DNA of 18,979 nt from Opitutia bacterium. Lineage in GTDB: Bacteria > Verrucomicrobiota > Verrucomicrobiae > Opitutales > UBA953. The notes below the pieces were generated by a model. It did no database searches and was not told the origin of the DNA. It worked only from the letters and a program-made list of their open reading frames with translations. Numbering within the stretch: position 1 is the stretch's first letter; every line of letters begins with the position of its first letter. The position numbers and the translations under genes are program-made. The stretch is taken from positions 1 to 18,979 of the forward strand of contig CANHZL010000018.1 of the NCBI GenBank assembly GCA_947465345.1, written 5' to 3'. Positions 6,260 to 13,773 of the stretch are shown one piece after another.

Positions 6260-7357
6260 ATGTCGGCCGAGACCGTCACCGTCCAATTAGGCCAGCGCTC
6301 CTACCCTGTTCGCATCGGGGCCGGGATGTGCAAGGAAGCCTTGGCTGTGGCTGAACGCCGCGTGGCCTCCGGCCAAAAGTGCGTGGCCATCACCTCACCC
6401 GGCGTCGCCGCCGCGCAGTCAGGCTTTGCAGCGCAGCTCGCCCGCCTCATGCCCGTGCTCGCGACGGCTTCGGATGGGGAGACCGCTAAGTCGGCCGCTG
6501 AACTCGCGCGCGTCTGGGATTTCCTTGCCGCCAATGGCGTGGCCCGTGACGGCGCAGTCTTCGCGCTCGGTGGTGGCGTCGTCGGCGACCTCGCCGGCTT
6601 CGCTGCGGCCTCCTACCAGCGCGGCGTCGATTTCTACCAAATCCCGACGACGTTGCTCGCAATGGTCGATAGCTCCGTCGGTGGCAAGACCGGCATCAAC
6701 CTCGCCGCCGGCAAGAACCTCGTCGGCAACTTCCATCAGCCCACGGCCGTCTTCGCTGACACCGACCTACTGGCCACCCTGCCTCCGCGCGAATTCGCGG
6801 CGGGTATGGCCGAGGTCATCAAGCACGGCATCATCGCCGACGCCGATCTCTTCGGCCTGCTCGAACAGAATTCCCCGCTCAGCTGGAACCATCCGTTGCT
6901 ACCGCGCGTCATCCGCCGCTGCGTCGAGATCAAGGCCGCCGTCGTGGCTGGCGACGAACGCGAGACCAGTGCCCAAGGCGGACGTGCGCTCCTCAACCTT
7001 GGTCATACCTTCGGCCATGCAATCGAAGCCACCGCTGGCTACGGGACCTACTTGCATGGCGAAGCTGTTGCGATTGGCCTCGTGATGGCCGCCCGCCTTT
7101 CGGCCGAGCTGAAGCATTGCACCGCCGCCCAGGTCGAACAAGTCGAGGCCACGCTGAAAGCCCACGCCTTACCCGTCGCGCTACGCGCGCCGCTCCCGCT
7201 CGAATCCATGCTCGCCGCGATGCGTCGCGATAAGAAAGTGCGTGGCGGCAAGCTGCGCTTCGTCCTCCAAGACGGCATCGGCGCAGCGAGTACCGCAGAT
7301 ACCGTACCCGAGGAGGCCGCCGTGCGCGCCCTGCTCGCCGGTGGCGCGCAGAAGTAA
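6260..7357 (+). CDS. aroB: 3-dehydroquinate synthase (AroB)
   Basis: AroB converts DAHP to 3-dehydroquinate, the second step of the shikimate pathway, using NAD and a divalent metal (Zn or Co). The 365-residue length is typical. Visible motifs are the NAD-binding GGGVVGDLAGF (104-114), IPTTLLAMVDSSVGGKTGIN (128-147), GKNLVGNFHQP (151-161), metal-binding Glu185 in AEVIKHG, His249 in LNLGHTFGHA, His266 in HGEAVAIGL, and a C-terminal RRDKK. It follows ftsY by 42 bases with no terminator between, so it may be the last gene of the ribB cluster. No Shine-Dalgarno sequence is evident before the ATG. The stop is only two bases from the stop of the convergent lipoprotein gene. Confidence 0.96.
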   Translation: MSAETVTVQLGQRSYPVRIGAGMCKEALAVAERRVASGQKCVAITSPGVAAAQSGFAAQLARLMPVLATASDGETAKSAAELARVWDFLAANGVARDGAVFALGGGVVGDLAGFAAASYQRGVDFYQIPTTLLAMVDSSVGGKTGINLAAGKNLVGNFHQPTAVFADTDLLATLPPREFAAGMAEVIKHGIIADADLFGLLEQNSPLSWNHPLLPRVIRRCVEIKAAVVAGDERETSAQGGRALLNLGHTFGHAIEATAGYGTYLHGEAVAIGLVMAARLSAELKHCTAAQVEQVEATLKAHALPVALRAPLPLESMLAAMRRDKKVRGGKLRFVLQDGIGAASTADTVPEEAAVRALLAGGAQK

Positions 7358-7359
7358 AC

Positions 7360-7590
7360 TTACAGCTGAGGTCCGACAGCGGGCTTGGCCGCGCGCCAGT
7401 CGCCCTTAAGGAGACGCTGATCGTTCTTCACATTGGCGGCGCGCACGCGGTCCTCAAGCGAGCCAGAGGCGGCCGATTGGCCGGATAGGGCCGCCGCCGC
7501 CGGCGTCTTCTCGGCGACGAAGGAACGGTCGCCAACCGGGCTGGCGCAGCCGACGAGAAGAAGGAGGGAGAACAGGGATAGGGTCTTCAT
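7360..7590 (-). CDS. Small lipoprotein of unknown function
   Basis: A 76-residue product begins MKTLSLFSLLLLVGC, a short signal peptide ending in a clear lipobox (Leu-Val-Gly-Cys, Cys15). The predicted mature lipid-anchored peptide is 62 residues: an Ala/Ser-rich stretch, then a charged segment (LEDRVRAANVKNDQRLLKGD) and an Ala/Pro tail. I recognise no family. The ATG at 7590 is four bases after the stop of the phosphohexomutase gene on the same strand and lacks its own Shine-Dalgarno site, so coupled translation is likely. An open frame extends upstream into the mutase gene, but the signal peptide fixes this start. The residue after the lipobox Cys is Ala and position +3 is Ser, not the Asp typical of inner-membrane retention, so outer-membrane placement is possible. 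Confidence 0.72.
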   Translation of the reverse strand: MKTLSLFSLLLLVGCASPVGDRSFVAEKTPAAAALSGQSAASGSLEDRVRAANVKNDQRLLKGDWRAAKPAVGPQL

Positions 7591-7594
7591 GAGA

Positions 7595-9535
7595 TTATTT
7601 AGCGCGACGTTTCGCATCGACCTCGAGCCAGGCACGGAGAGCGAGGGCGGACTTGCGAGCGCGCTCGCGGGCCGCGGAGAGATCGTCGGCATCGGTGACC
7701 GCTGCCTTGGTAAACGAATAGAACTTCGCCTTTGGCTCGGTGCCGGAGGCGCGGACCGCGATGCGGCGGCCATCAGCGAGCTCGGCGAGAATGAACTCCT
7801 CGGGCGGCACGCGCTCGCCTTCGGCATCAAGTACCTTGTCGCGTTCGTAATCCGTCACGCGGACGACCTTGGAGCCATCGATGACGGCCGGAGGAGCCGA
7901 CCGCCAGGAGGCGACGATACGGCGGATACAGGCGGCGCCCTCGGCGCCTTCGAACGAAAGATTCAGGAGGTCCTCGTGGTGTGCTCCGTAGCTGAGGTGC
8001 AGCACGTCGAGTGCATCAAGGAGGGTCCGGCCGCGGGAGCGGAGCAGCGCGGCAAACTCGCAAAGCATAACCACCGTTGCGTTGGCGTCCTTGTCGCGGA
8101 CGGCGTCGTCGGCGAGGTAGCCGTAGCTTTCCTCGGCGCCGAGAAGGAAGAGCGTGGAATAACGCAGTGCGAGCGGGGCGCGGCGGCGGAGCGGCAGCGC
8201 GGCGGAATCCGGACCGGCGCCCTCGACGAGGCGGCGGCTCCAGTTCTCGAGCTTGCGCGCGATCCACTTAAAGCCGACCAGCGTCTCTACGCAGCGGACA
8301 CCATGGCGGGCGCAGATCGCGGCGACGAGCGGGGTCGTGACAAGGGATTTCACCACGGCCGCGTTCGGCGAACCAGCCTCAGGCAGGATTCCGGCGTCTT
8401 TAAGGGAGGAGATTCGGAATTCGGTGAGTAGAGCCGCGACCTCATTACCATTAAGCAGACGATGACCGCCGGCGGGCAGAGGGCAGGCGACGCCGACACG
8501 GTCCGAATCGGGATCGGTCGCGAGAATGAGGTCGGCCTCGATCTCATCGGCGAGCTTAAGGGCGAGGGCGAACGTGCTGGCGTTCTCCGGGTTCGGGGAC
8601 GCAACGGTCGGGAAGCGGCCGTCATGTTCACGCTGCTCTTCGACCACGTGCGGGTCGATGCCGACGCGACGGAGGGCGGGGACCACCATGACGTCGCCGG
8701 TACCATGGACGTTCGTGAAGACGACCTTCGGTGTGTGGCGGGAGATTACCTCAGGATCGAGCACCACGCCGGCAAGGCGGGCCAAATAGGCATCTTCGGC
8801 AGAGGCTGGGACGGTGAGGACGCGAGCAAGATCCTTTTCGAGATAAGGCGCCACGTCAGCCGGGCCGAGCTTGCCGACTTCGGCGACAATCGCGGCGTCG
8901 TGCGGAGGCAGTACCTGACCCCCGTCGCCGAGGCAGCACTTGAAGCCGTTATCGTGCGAAGGATTATGGCTGGCGGTGATGACAACCCCGGCGTGGGCGC
9001 CGAGGTGACGGACGGTGAAGCTTAGTTGCGGGGTCGAGCGGGCGCCGACGAAGAGATAGGCTTCGCCGCCGAGTTCGCTCCAAGCGCCTGCGATGAGTTC
9101 GGCGAAGTGGCGGGAGAAATGGCGGACGTCATGTGCCACCACTAGGCGTGCGCCTAGCTGGGTCGCGGAGACATGCTTCCAGAGGCCGATGACTGCACGG
9201 AGGACATTGACGTCATTGAGGCAGGCGGAACCGATGGCGGCCCGGACAGGCAGACCCTGGGCATCGAGCTCGTTGGTCGCCGAGACGCGGCCGACGGTGC
9301 GACCGCGCATGCCCCCCGTCCCGAAAGCGATGCCTTTATAGAAGCGGTCTTCGAGTTCCGCCCAAGCCCCCCGCTCGCAAAGATCCCGCAGGGAGGCAAT
9401 CGCCTCGGCGGGCAAGGCCCCGGAGCGAAGCCAATCCCCAGCATTGGCGAGGCTAGAGGGGGAAATCTGCCCCTTGGCATGGGCGGCCTGAAGAAGCGAA
9501 AGAACGGCGGCGGAGGCGCTCATGTGTCCACCCAT
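7595..9535 (-). CDS. Phosphoglucomutase / phosphomannomutase family (alpha-D-phosphohexomutase)
   Basis: This family interconverts hexose 1- and 6-phosphates through a phosphoserine, feeding glycogen, trehalose and envelope sugar synthesis. The 646-residue product has FGTGGMRGR (71-79), the active-site TASHNP with Ser189 (187-192), the metal loop DPDSDR (341-346), the sugar-binding GAEESYGY (466-473) and the phosphate-binding RASGTEPKAKFY (595-606). The order and spacing resemble large bacterial PGM/PMM proteins of the PGM2 type. The exact sugar cannot be told from sequence. An insert of about 30 residues rich in Arg/Leu/Pro (433-462) precedes the sugar-binding loop. Two starts are possible: ATG at 9535, with GAGAGGG five bases upstream, and ATG at 9523 preceded by GGGTGG; I chose the first. 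The gene leads a two-gene minus-strand unit with the small lipoprotein. Confidence 0.9.
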   Translation of the reverse strand: MGGHMSASAAVLSLLQAAHAKGQISPSSLANAGDWLRSGALPAEAIASLRDLCERGAWAELEDRFYKGIAFGTGGMRGRTVGRVSATNELDAQGLPVRAAIGSACLNDVNVLRAVIGLWKHVSATQLGARLVVAHDVRHFSRHFAELIAGAWSELGGEAYLFVGARSTPQLSFTVRHLGAHAGVVITASHNPSHDNGFKCCLGDGGQVLPPHDAAIVAEVGKLGPADVAPYLEKDLARVLTVPASAEDAYLARLAGVVLDPEVISRHTPKVVFTNVHGTGDVMVVPALRRVGIDPHVVEEQREHDGRFPTVASPNPENASTFALALKLADEIEADLILATDPDSDRVGVACPLPAGGHRLLNGNEVAALLTEFRISSLKDAGILPEAGSPNAAVVKSLVTTPLVAAICARHGVRCVETLVGFKWIARKLENWSRRLVEGAGPDSAALPLRRRAPLALRYSTLFLLGAEESYGYLADDAVRDKDANATVVMLCEFAALLRSRGRTLLDALDVLHLSYGAHHEDLLNLSFEGAEGAACIRRIVASWRSAPPAVIDGSKVVRVTDYERDKVLDAEGERVPPEEFILAELADGRRIAVRASGTEPKAKFYSFTKAAVTDADDLSAARERARKSALALRAWLEVDAKRRAK

Positions 9536-9612
9536 AGTTACCCTCTCGGGGGCGGGGACAAGCCCGTAGCGGGGGTTGACACAATCGGTCCTTTGCCAAG
9601 GGTTGACCCCCC
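9536..9612. promoter_or_regulatory. Divergent 77-base region with a TTGACA box
   Basis: This gap lies between the mutase start (minus) and the membrane protein start (plus). On the plus strand TTGACA at 9576-9581 matches the consensus -35 box, but at 17 bases spacing the -10 position (AGGGTT) is poor. The octamer GGGTTGAC occurs twice (9573-9580 and 9600-9607), 27 bases apart, the second copy directly in front of the ATG. No Shine-Dalgarno sequence precedes the plus-strand gene; GAGAGGG serves the minus-strand gene. Confidence 0.3.
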
Positions 9613-10335
9613 ATGCCTGAAGACCGTTCCAACAAGCAGCCCCCGGCTGGCGACGACCGTAATCTCGTGGTCGTCGACGAGGATTTCGTGAATGCGGACA
9701 CCGAGGACCGTCTCTGGCTCTTCTGGGAGCGCAACAAGGACGTTATCATCAAAGGCACCGTCGGCATCGTCGTAGGCATCCTGGCCTTCCTCGCCTATTT
9801 CTTCTGGAACGAAAGCCGCCGCGTCGCCCTCGGCGAAGAATTCACCGCCTGTCAGGATGAAGCCGCCCGCCGCGCCTTCGCTCAGAGCCATAAAGGCGAA
9901 CCTTTAGCCGCGGTCGCCATGACCGACGTCGCCGACGACCTCAAGAAGGCCGGTAAGTTGACGGACGCCGCCAAGGCCTACGACGAGGCTGGACGCCTCG
10001 CCGCCGCCGCGGGCAAGACCCCGGCCATCACCGCTCTCGGTACGCGCACCCGCCTTTACGCCGCATTGTGCCGTCAAGAAGCTGGTGAAGCTGGCGCCGC
10101 CAAGGAGATCGCCGCCGTCGCCGATGATGCCAATGCCCCGGAAACCCTCCGTGGCTTCGCCATGCTGACCCTCGCCAACCTCGCCGTCGCCAAGGGCGAC
10201 ACCGCTGAAGCCACCAAGTGGCTCAATGCGATGGACAAGAAACTCCGCGCCGCCCACGTCTGGAAATCCGACAAGGACGCGCTCGTCCAATCGGAGCCCT
10301 CCCTGGTCACGCCCGCCGCGCCCGCCGCGAAGTAA
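9613..10335 (+). CDS. Single-pass membrane protein with TPR-like helices (YfgM/TPR_21-like)
   Basis: The 240-residue product has an acidic cytoplasmic N-terminus (1-40), one strong membrane helix (about 46-66, VIIKGTVGIVVGILAFLAYF) and an Ala-rich helical C-terminal part with repeated paired helices such as LKKAGKLTDAAKAYDEAGRLA and LANLAVAKGDTAEATKWLNA. The architecture resembles YfgM/TPR_21 proteins, inner-membrane proteins associated with the Sec translocon and periplasmic chaperones, although overall similarity is at the level of layout. The N-terminal LWLFWERNKD just before the helix is typical of that group. It stands alone: a divergent gene upstream and a strong terminator downstream make it a single-gene unit. 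It has no visible Shine-Dalgarno site. Confidence 0.7.
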   Translation: MPEDRSNKQPPAGDDRNLVVVDEDFVNADTEDRLWLFWERNKDVIIKGTVGIVVGILAFLAYFFWNESRRVALGEEFTACQDEAARRAFAQSHKGEPLAAVAMTDVADDLKKAGKLTDAAKAYDEAGRLAAAAGKTPAITALGTRTRLYAALCRQEAGEAGAAKEIAAVADDANAPETLRGFAMLTLANLAVAKGDTAEATKWLNAMDKKLRAAHVWKSDKDALVQSEPSLVTPAAPAAK

Positions 10336-10351
10336 GCAAGGCGTCAGACCA

Positions 10352-10389
10352 AACGAAAAAGCCCCGGTTTACGCCGGGGCTTTTTCGTT
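10352..10389 (+). terminator. Strong intrinsic terminator, bidirectional in form
   Basis: AACGAAAAAGCCCCGG (10352-10367) and CCGGGGCTTTTTCGTT (10374-10389) form a perfect 16-bp stem around the loop TTTACG. The GC-rich inner stem is followed by five T, and A runs on the other arm make it symmetrical. It begins 17 bases after the stop codon of the membrane protein gene and separates it from the Gld-type operon. Confidence 0.95.
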
Positions 10390-10508
10390 CTCAGGGTCGC
10401 CGCACCGACCTCTATTCTCCTTGCCAATAAAGGTCCTTCGGCGTGTCTTTCATTGACCCGTTCGCATGGTGCCGACGAGTCGTAACCCATCTTCCCGGAG
10501 CCCGACAC
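10390..10508. promoter_or_regulatory. Leader region of the Gld-type ABC operon
   Basis: These 119 bases between the terminator and the ABC ATPase start should carry the operon promoter, because the upstream unit is closed by the terminator. Candidate elements are weak: TATTCT (10413-10418) as a -10 box, TTGCCA (10421-10426) or TTGACC (10453-10458) as -35 boxes, none with a convincing partner. GGAG at 10497-10500, eight bases before the ATG at 10509, is a reasonable ribosome binding site and decides that start over an in-frame GTG at 10443. Confidence 0.35.
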
Positions 10509-11495
10509 ATGAACGAAGCAGCGCCCTTGCCGGAAGCCGCCGTCGTGGCCGAAAAGTTGACTAAACGGTACGGCTCCCTGACGGCCGTGGAGGACCTGAG
10601 TTTCTCCGTGGCTCCCGGTGAGATTGTCGGTTTCTTGGGGCCGAACGGCGCCGGGAAGTCGACCACGATGCGTATCCTCGCGGGCACCATGTCAGGTACC
10701 TCAGGCCGAGCCGCGATTTGGGGCGTCTCCGTAGCGCTCGATCCTGTCGGGGCCAAGCGGCACCTCGCCTACATGCCGGAGAACAACCCGTTACCCGAAG
10801 ACCTGCGCGTCGAAGAATACCTGACTTTGCGCGCACGCCTCAAGGACGTCGCCCCGGAACGTGTCGAAGAACGCGTGCGCCGCGTGATGGATGACTGCGA
10901 CCTCACGCGCCGCGCCTCCGGGCGCCTGATCGGCCAGCTCTCGAAAGGCTTCCGCCAGCGCGTCGGCATCGCGGACGCCCTGCTCGCCGAGCCGCGCGTC
11001 GTGATCCTCGATGAACCCACCATCGGACTAGACCCGCACCAGATCCTCGGCATCCGCGACCTCATCCGCTCGCTGCGCGGCAAGATGGCCGTGCTGATCT
11101 CGAGCCACATTCTCCATGAGGTCGAACAGGTCTGCGACAAGGTCGTGATCATTAATCGCGGACGCCTCGTCGCCCAAGGCCGCACCGAAGACCTGCGCCG
11201 CGAGCTCTTGCCGGAAATCAGTTTCACCATTGTCACCCGAGCGGACGCCGCCGCGCTACTGGCCGCCTGCCGTGCGACTGAGCCAGCCGCGACGTTAGCC
11301 CCCCTGCCCTCCACCGATGGCTGGAACACCTTCCGCATCGGCCTACCCGCCGCCTCGAACGCCCGGGAAAGCCTCGCTGGCGCGCTGATTGCGGCCGGCA
11401 TCAGCTTACGCGAGATCGCTGAAGATCGCTTCGGACTCGAGGATATCTTCCTCGCCGCCACCCGCCGTACCCCGGGCGAAGCCCGCCGATCCTGA
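10509..11495 (+). CDS. ABC transporter ATPase, GldA-like
   Basis: This is the nucleotide-binding subunit of an ABC-2-type exporter. In the 328-residue product I see Walker A GPNGAGKST (44-52), YMPENNPLPEDLRVEEY (88-104; the Q-loop region, of the GldA/NatA form with Glu in place of Gln), signature LSKGFRQRVG (144-153), Walker B VVILDEPT (164-171), the D-loop GLDP and switch His200. A C-terminal extension of about 95 residues ends in FGLEDIFLAATRR, as usual for this group. It overlaps the following permease by one base (TGATG). With the next three genes it makes the widely distributed GldA-GldF-GldG-DUF4340 set; in Bacteroidetes GldAFG is tied to gliding, but elsewhere the substrate is unknown, so gliding should not be assumed. 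Confidence 0.92.
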   Translation: MNEAAPLPEAAVVAEKLTKRYGSLTAVEDLSFSVAPGEIVGFLGPNGAGKSTTMRILAGTMSGTSGRAAIWGVSVALDPVGAKRHLAYMPENNPLPEDLRVEEYLTLRARLKDVAPERVEERVRRVMDDCDLTRRASGRLIGQLSKGFRQRVGIADALLAEPRVVILDEPTIGLDPHQILGIRDLIRSLRGKMAVLISSHILHEVEQVCDKVVIINRGRLVAQGRTEDLRRELLPEISFTIVTRADAAALLAACRATEPAATLAPLPSTDGWNTFRIGLPAASNARESLAGALIAAGISLREIAEDRFGLEDIFLAATRRTPGEARRS

Positions 11496-12256
11496 TGCGC
11501 CATTTCCGGACACTCCTGGCACACGAACTTCGGTCCGCCGCACTCTCCTGGAATACCTGGGCTGCGGCTGGGCTATTCCTCGCACTCATGGGAGGTATCC
11601 ATTTCTTCGCGCTGGTGGAAGGTAGCCGAGCACCGAGCGAACGCACGCCCGTTGAGGCCACGCTCTGGTTCTTCTGGCTGCCGCTACTCTGCGTCCTGCC
11701 GTTGCTGACGATGCGCACCTTCGCCGAAGAACGCCGTTCCGGCACGCTCTCCGCACTCCTCACCACTCCGGCCAGCCCCGCCGCTGTCGTTTGGGCGAAG
11801 TTCCTTTCGACGTGGATCGTGTGGATTATCTTCTGGTTGCTGTTCACGCTCTTCCCCCTCCTAACCTCGCAACGACTGGGCACGCCGGGCGACGCGCGGC
11901 TCAGCGATCCGTCGATCCTCTGGGGCGGACTTTGCTTCATCGGCATCAGCGGCCTGCTGCATGTCGCCATCGGCATCCTCTGCAGCTGCCTCACGCGCTC
12001 TTCGGCGCTCGCTGCTTTACTGGCCTTCATCTGCTTGTTGGCGATGACCGCCGCGGGTGGTGCAATGGAATCACTACCCATCGAAAGCTGGGAATGGCTC
12101 GGCTGGCTGCGTGAGCCCGCTGCCCACCTACGTACGTTCGGACACCTGCAGGACTTCGCGGCCGGCATTCTCGATTCGCGACCAATCATTCTATACGGCA
12201 CCGGCACGCTGTTGTGCCTCGGCTTGGCGATTCTTTCCGTGGAGGGTCAAGAGTGA
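11495..12256 (+). CDS. ABC-2 type permease, GldF-like
   Basis: The 253-residue integral membrane protein has about six hydrophobic helices (roughly 21-41, 55-74, 98-124, 141-165, 169-190, 230-248). It carries the ABC-2 permease hallmark RTFAEERRSGTLSALLTTP (74-92) in the first cytoplasmic loop, which docks the ATPase. Near the C-terminus HLQDFAAGILDSRPIILY (217-234) matches the conserved F.rGvid.rdl.Y element of GldF-like permeases. The start ATG overlaps the ATPase stop, and its own stop is one base from the next start, so stoichiometric co-translation is likely. It should form the membrane pore with the preceding ATPase as a half-transporter dimer. Confidence 0.9.
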   Translation: MRHFRTLLAHELRSAALSWNTWAAAGLFLALMGGIHFFALVEGSRAPSERTPVEATLWFFWLPLLCVLPLLTMRTFAEERRSGTLSALLTTPASPAAVVWAKFLSTWIVWIIFWLLFTLFPLLTSQRLGTPGDARLSDPSILWGGLCFIGISGLLHVAIGILCSCLTRSSALAALLAFICLLAMTAAGGAMESLPIESWEWLGWLREPAAHLRTFGHLQDFAAGILDSRPIILYGTGTLLCLGLAILSVEGQE

Positions 12257-12257
12257 T

Positions 12258-13766
12258 ATGGCCCCGATCCGCGACGACTTCGGCGCCGTGCGCCCCATCC
12301 GCCGACTAAACCGCCTGACGCAGGCCTTGCTCGCCATCGCGCTCGCCGTGGTCGTCAACTACTTGGGTGCGTTACCGGAGTTCCGCCTACGTCACGATAT
12401 CACGGCGGACCGCCGACATTCGCTCGCGCCGGAATCCGCTGAGACAGTCCGTGCGGCCGGCCGCCGAAGTCCCGTCGGCGTAGGCCGTAATCAAGGCTGG
12501 GTGAAGGCGGTGCTCCTTACCGGCGACACCAGCGAACGTGCGCAGGCCGTCCGCTCCCGCCTACTAAAGCTGCTTGATTCTTATGTCGTGGAATCCGGTC
12601 GCAGCGGGCCTGCTTGGTTTGCCGTCGAGCTCGCTGGGGGCGGCCGCAACGCTCCGCTAATCTCGGAGCTCGCCGGCCGGCATGGGCCTCCCGACGCCTC
12701 CATCTCTCTCATCCTCACCTGCGGCCCGCGCGCCAAGTATGTCACCTATAACGAGCTTGTGACCAAGGAAGGGGGCTTCCGCGGAGAAGAAGTCGTGACG
12801 TCAGCCCTGATCGAGGTGACGGAAGATAAACCCGCCGTCTGCTATATGACCAAGGGGCATGGCGAACTAGGAATCGAAGACGCCTCGCCCGCCCGCGGCA
12901 TGTCGCTTCTCTCCCGCCAACTGCGCAACCGTAACTTCGAAGTCCGGCAACTCGACCTCTCCACCGCCTCCGAAGTGCCTCGCGACGCTGCCATGATCCT
13001 CATCGCTGGACCGCTGACGCCCTTCTCCGCCTCGGAGAACGCGCGCCTTCGGAGCTTCCTCTCCGAACGCAATGGCCGCGTACTGGCCCTGCTGGATCCA
13101 GGACGGGAACACGGACTAGAGCCGACCTTGGCGGAGTGGGCCATCTTCACCCCGGACGCCGAGCTCCAGGAGCCCGACCCGGCACGGAGGACCACCGATG
13201 GCGACATCGCCCTCATCCGACTCGAAGAGAAGGAACATCCGCTCACCAAAGTTCTCAAGGAGCAGAACCTGCCGCTCATCGCTGCACGGATTCGGCCGGC
13301 CCGTTTCGACGAAGGTAGTGCCCCGGATAGCACGCTCGGCGTATGGCAGCTTGTCTTTTCGTCCGACGCGGCCTGGGGAGAGACGGATCTCGTGCGCCGT
13401 CCCGTACGATTTGACGCCGACCGGGACCAGGCTGGCCCAGTCTGCCTGGCTTCAGCCGCCGAACGGGCTACCGGCATCCGCAAGGGCGTCGGGGGTGCCG
13501 GCGGCCGTCTCATCGTCGTCGGGACTTCGGAGATCGCCGCCAACCTCCGCCTGAACCGCGGCGGCAACCGCGCCTTCATCACGCAATGTGCCGCCTGGCT
13601 CACGGACCGCGACCGGGCCGTCTCCTTGCCTGCCCGTACCGAAGGCGAATATCAGCTTAACGCGACGGCGGCGGACTTCTGGGCCCTAGCTCTCCGATTC
13701 TGCCTGATTCCTCTCGGCGTGCTCGCAGTCGGGCTTGCGGTTTCCGTGTGGCGTCGCAGAAGTTGA
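12258..13766 (+). CDS. GldG-like ABC-type auxiliary protein
   Basis: The 502-residue product has an N-terminal membrane helix (about 20-38) followed by FRLRHDITADRRHSLAPES (42-60), the recurrent GldG-family opening after the first helix. A large soluble domain carries VCYMTKGHGELGIEDA, which matches the conserved KGHGE motif (ABC-type uncharacterised, DUF7088/GldG-like). The C-terminus is a second membrane helix (about 474-496) ending in a positive VWRRRS. I infer a periplasmic domain anchored at both ends and working with the ABC pair. I chose the ATG at 12258 because it sits one base after the permease stop, with GGAGGG upstream (12241-12246); an in-frame start at 12057 lies inside the permease gene. 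Confidence 0.87.
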   Translation: MAPIRDDFGAVRPIRRLNRLTQALLAIALAVVVNYLGALPEFRLRHDITADRRHSLAPESAETVRAAGRRSPVGVGRNQGWVKAVLLTGDTSERAQAVRSRLLKLLDSYVVESGRSGPAWFAVELAGGGRNAPLISELAGRHGPPDASISLILTCGPRAKYVTYNELVTKEGGFRGEEVVTSALIEVTEDKPAVCYMTKGHGELGIEDASPARGMSLLSRQLRNRNFEVRQLDLSTASEVPRDAAMILIAGPLTPFSASENARLRSFLSERNGRVLALLDPGREHGLEPTLAEWAIFTPDAELQEPDPARRTTDGDIALIRLEEKEHPLTKVLKEQNLPLIAARIRPARFDEGSAPDSTLGVWQLVFSSDAAWGETDLVRRPVRFDADRDQAGPVCLASAAERATGIRKGVGGAGGRLIVVGTSEIAANLRLNRGGNRAFITQCAAWLTDRDRAVSLPARTEGEYQLNATAADFWALALRFCLIPLGVLAVGLAVSVWRRRS

Positions 13767-13773
13767 CGTGCAC

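Noticed and set aside
7433..8431. Plus-strand open frame of 332 codons opposite the lipoprotein and mutase
   Set aside because: The minus strand carries clear mutase motifs (TASHNP, DPDSDR, GAEESYGY). The plus-strand frame has no family features and follows from GC-rich codon structure.
9142..9157. Inverted repeat CTAGGCG-TG-CGCCTAG
   Set aside because: It lies in the middle of the mutase coding region away from any start or stop, and its amino acids fit the family, so it is probably coincidental.
2691..10426. Recurring CTTGCCA-like string in four gaps (about 2693, 6226, 9592, 10420)
   Set aside because: Distances to the following start codons vary from about 15 to 145 bases and no shared -10 partner is seen, so I could not support a common promoter or operator.
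12842..13603. Minus-strand open frame of 253 codons opposite the GldG-like gene
   Set aside because: It is Ser/Arg/Ala-rich, typical of antisense frames in GC-rich genes, while the plus-strand protein has the KGHGE motif and membrane helices in the expected places.
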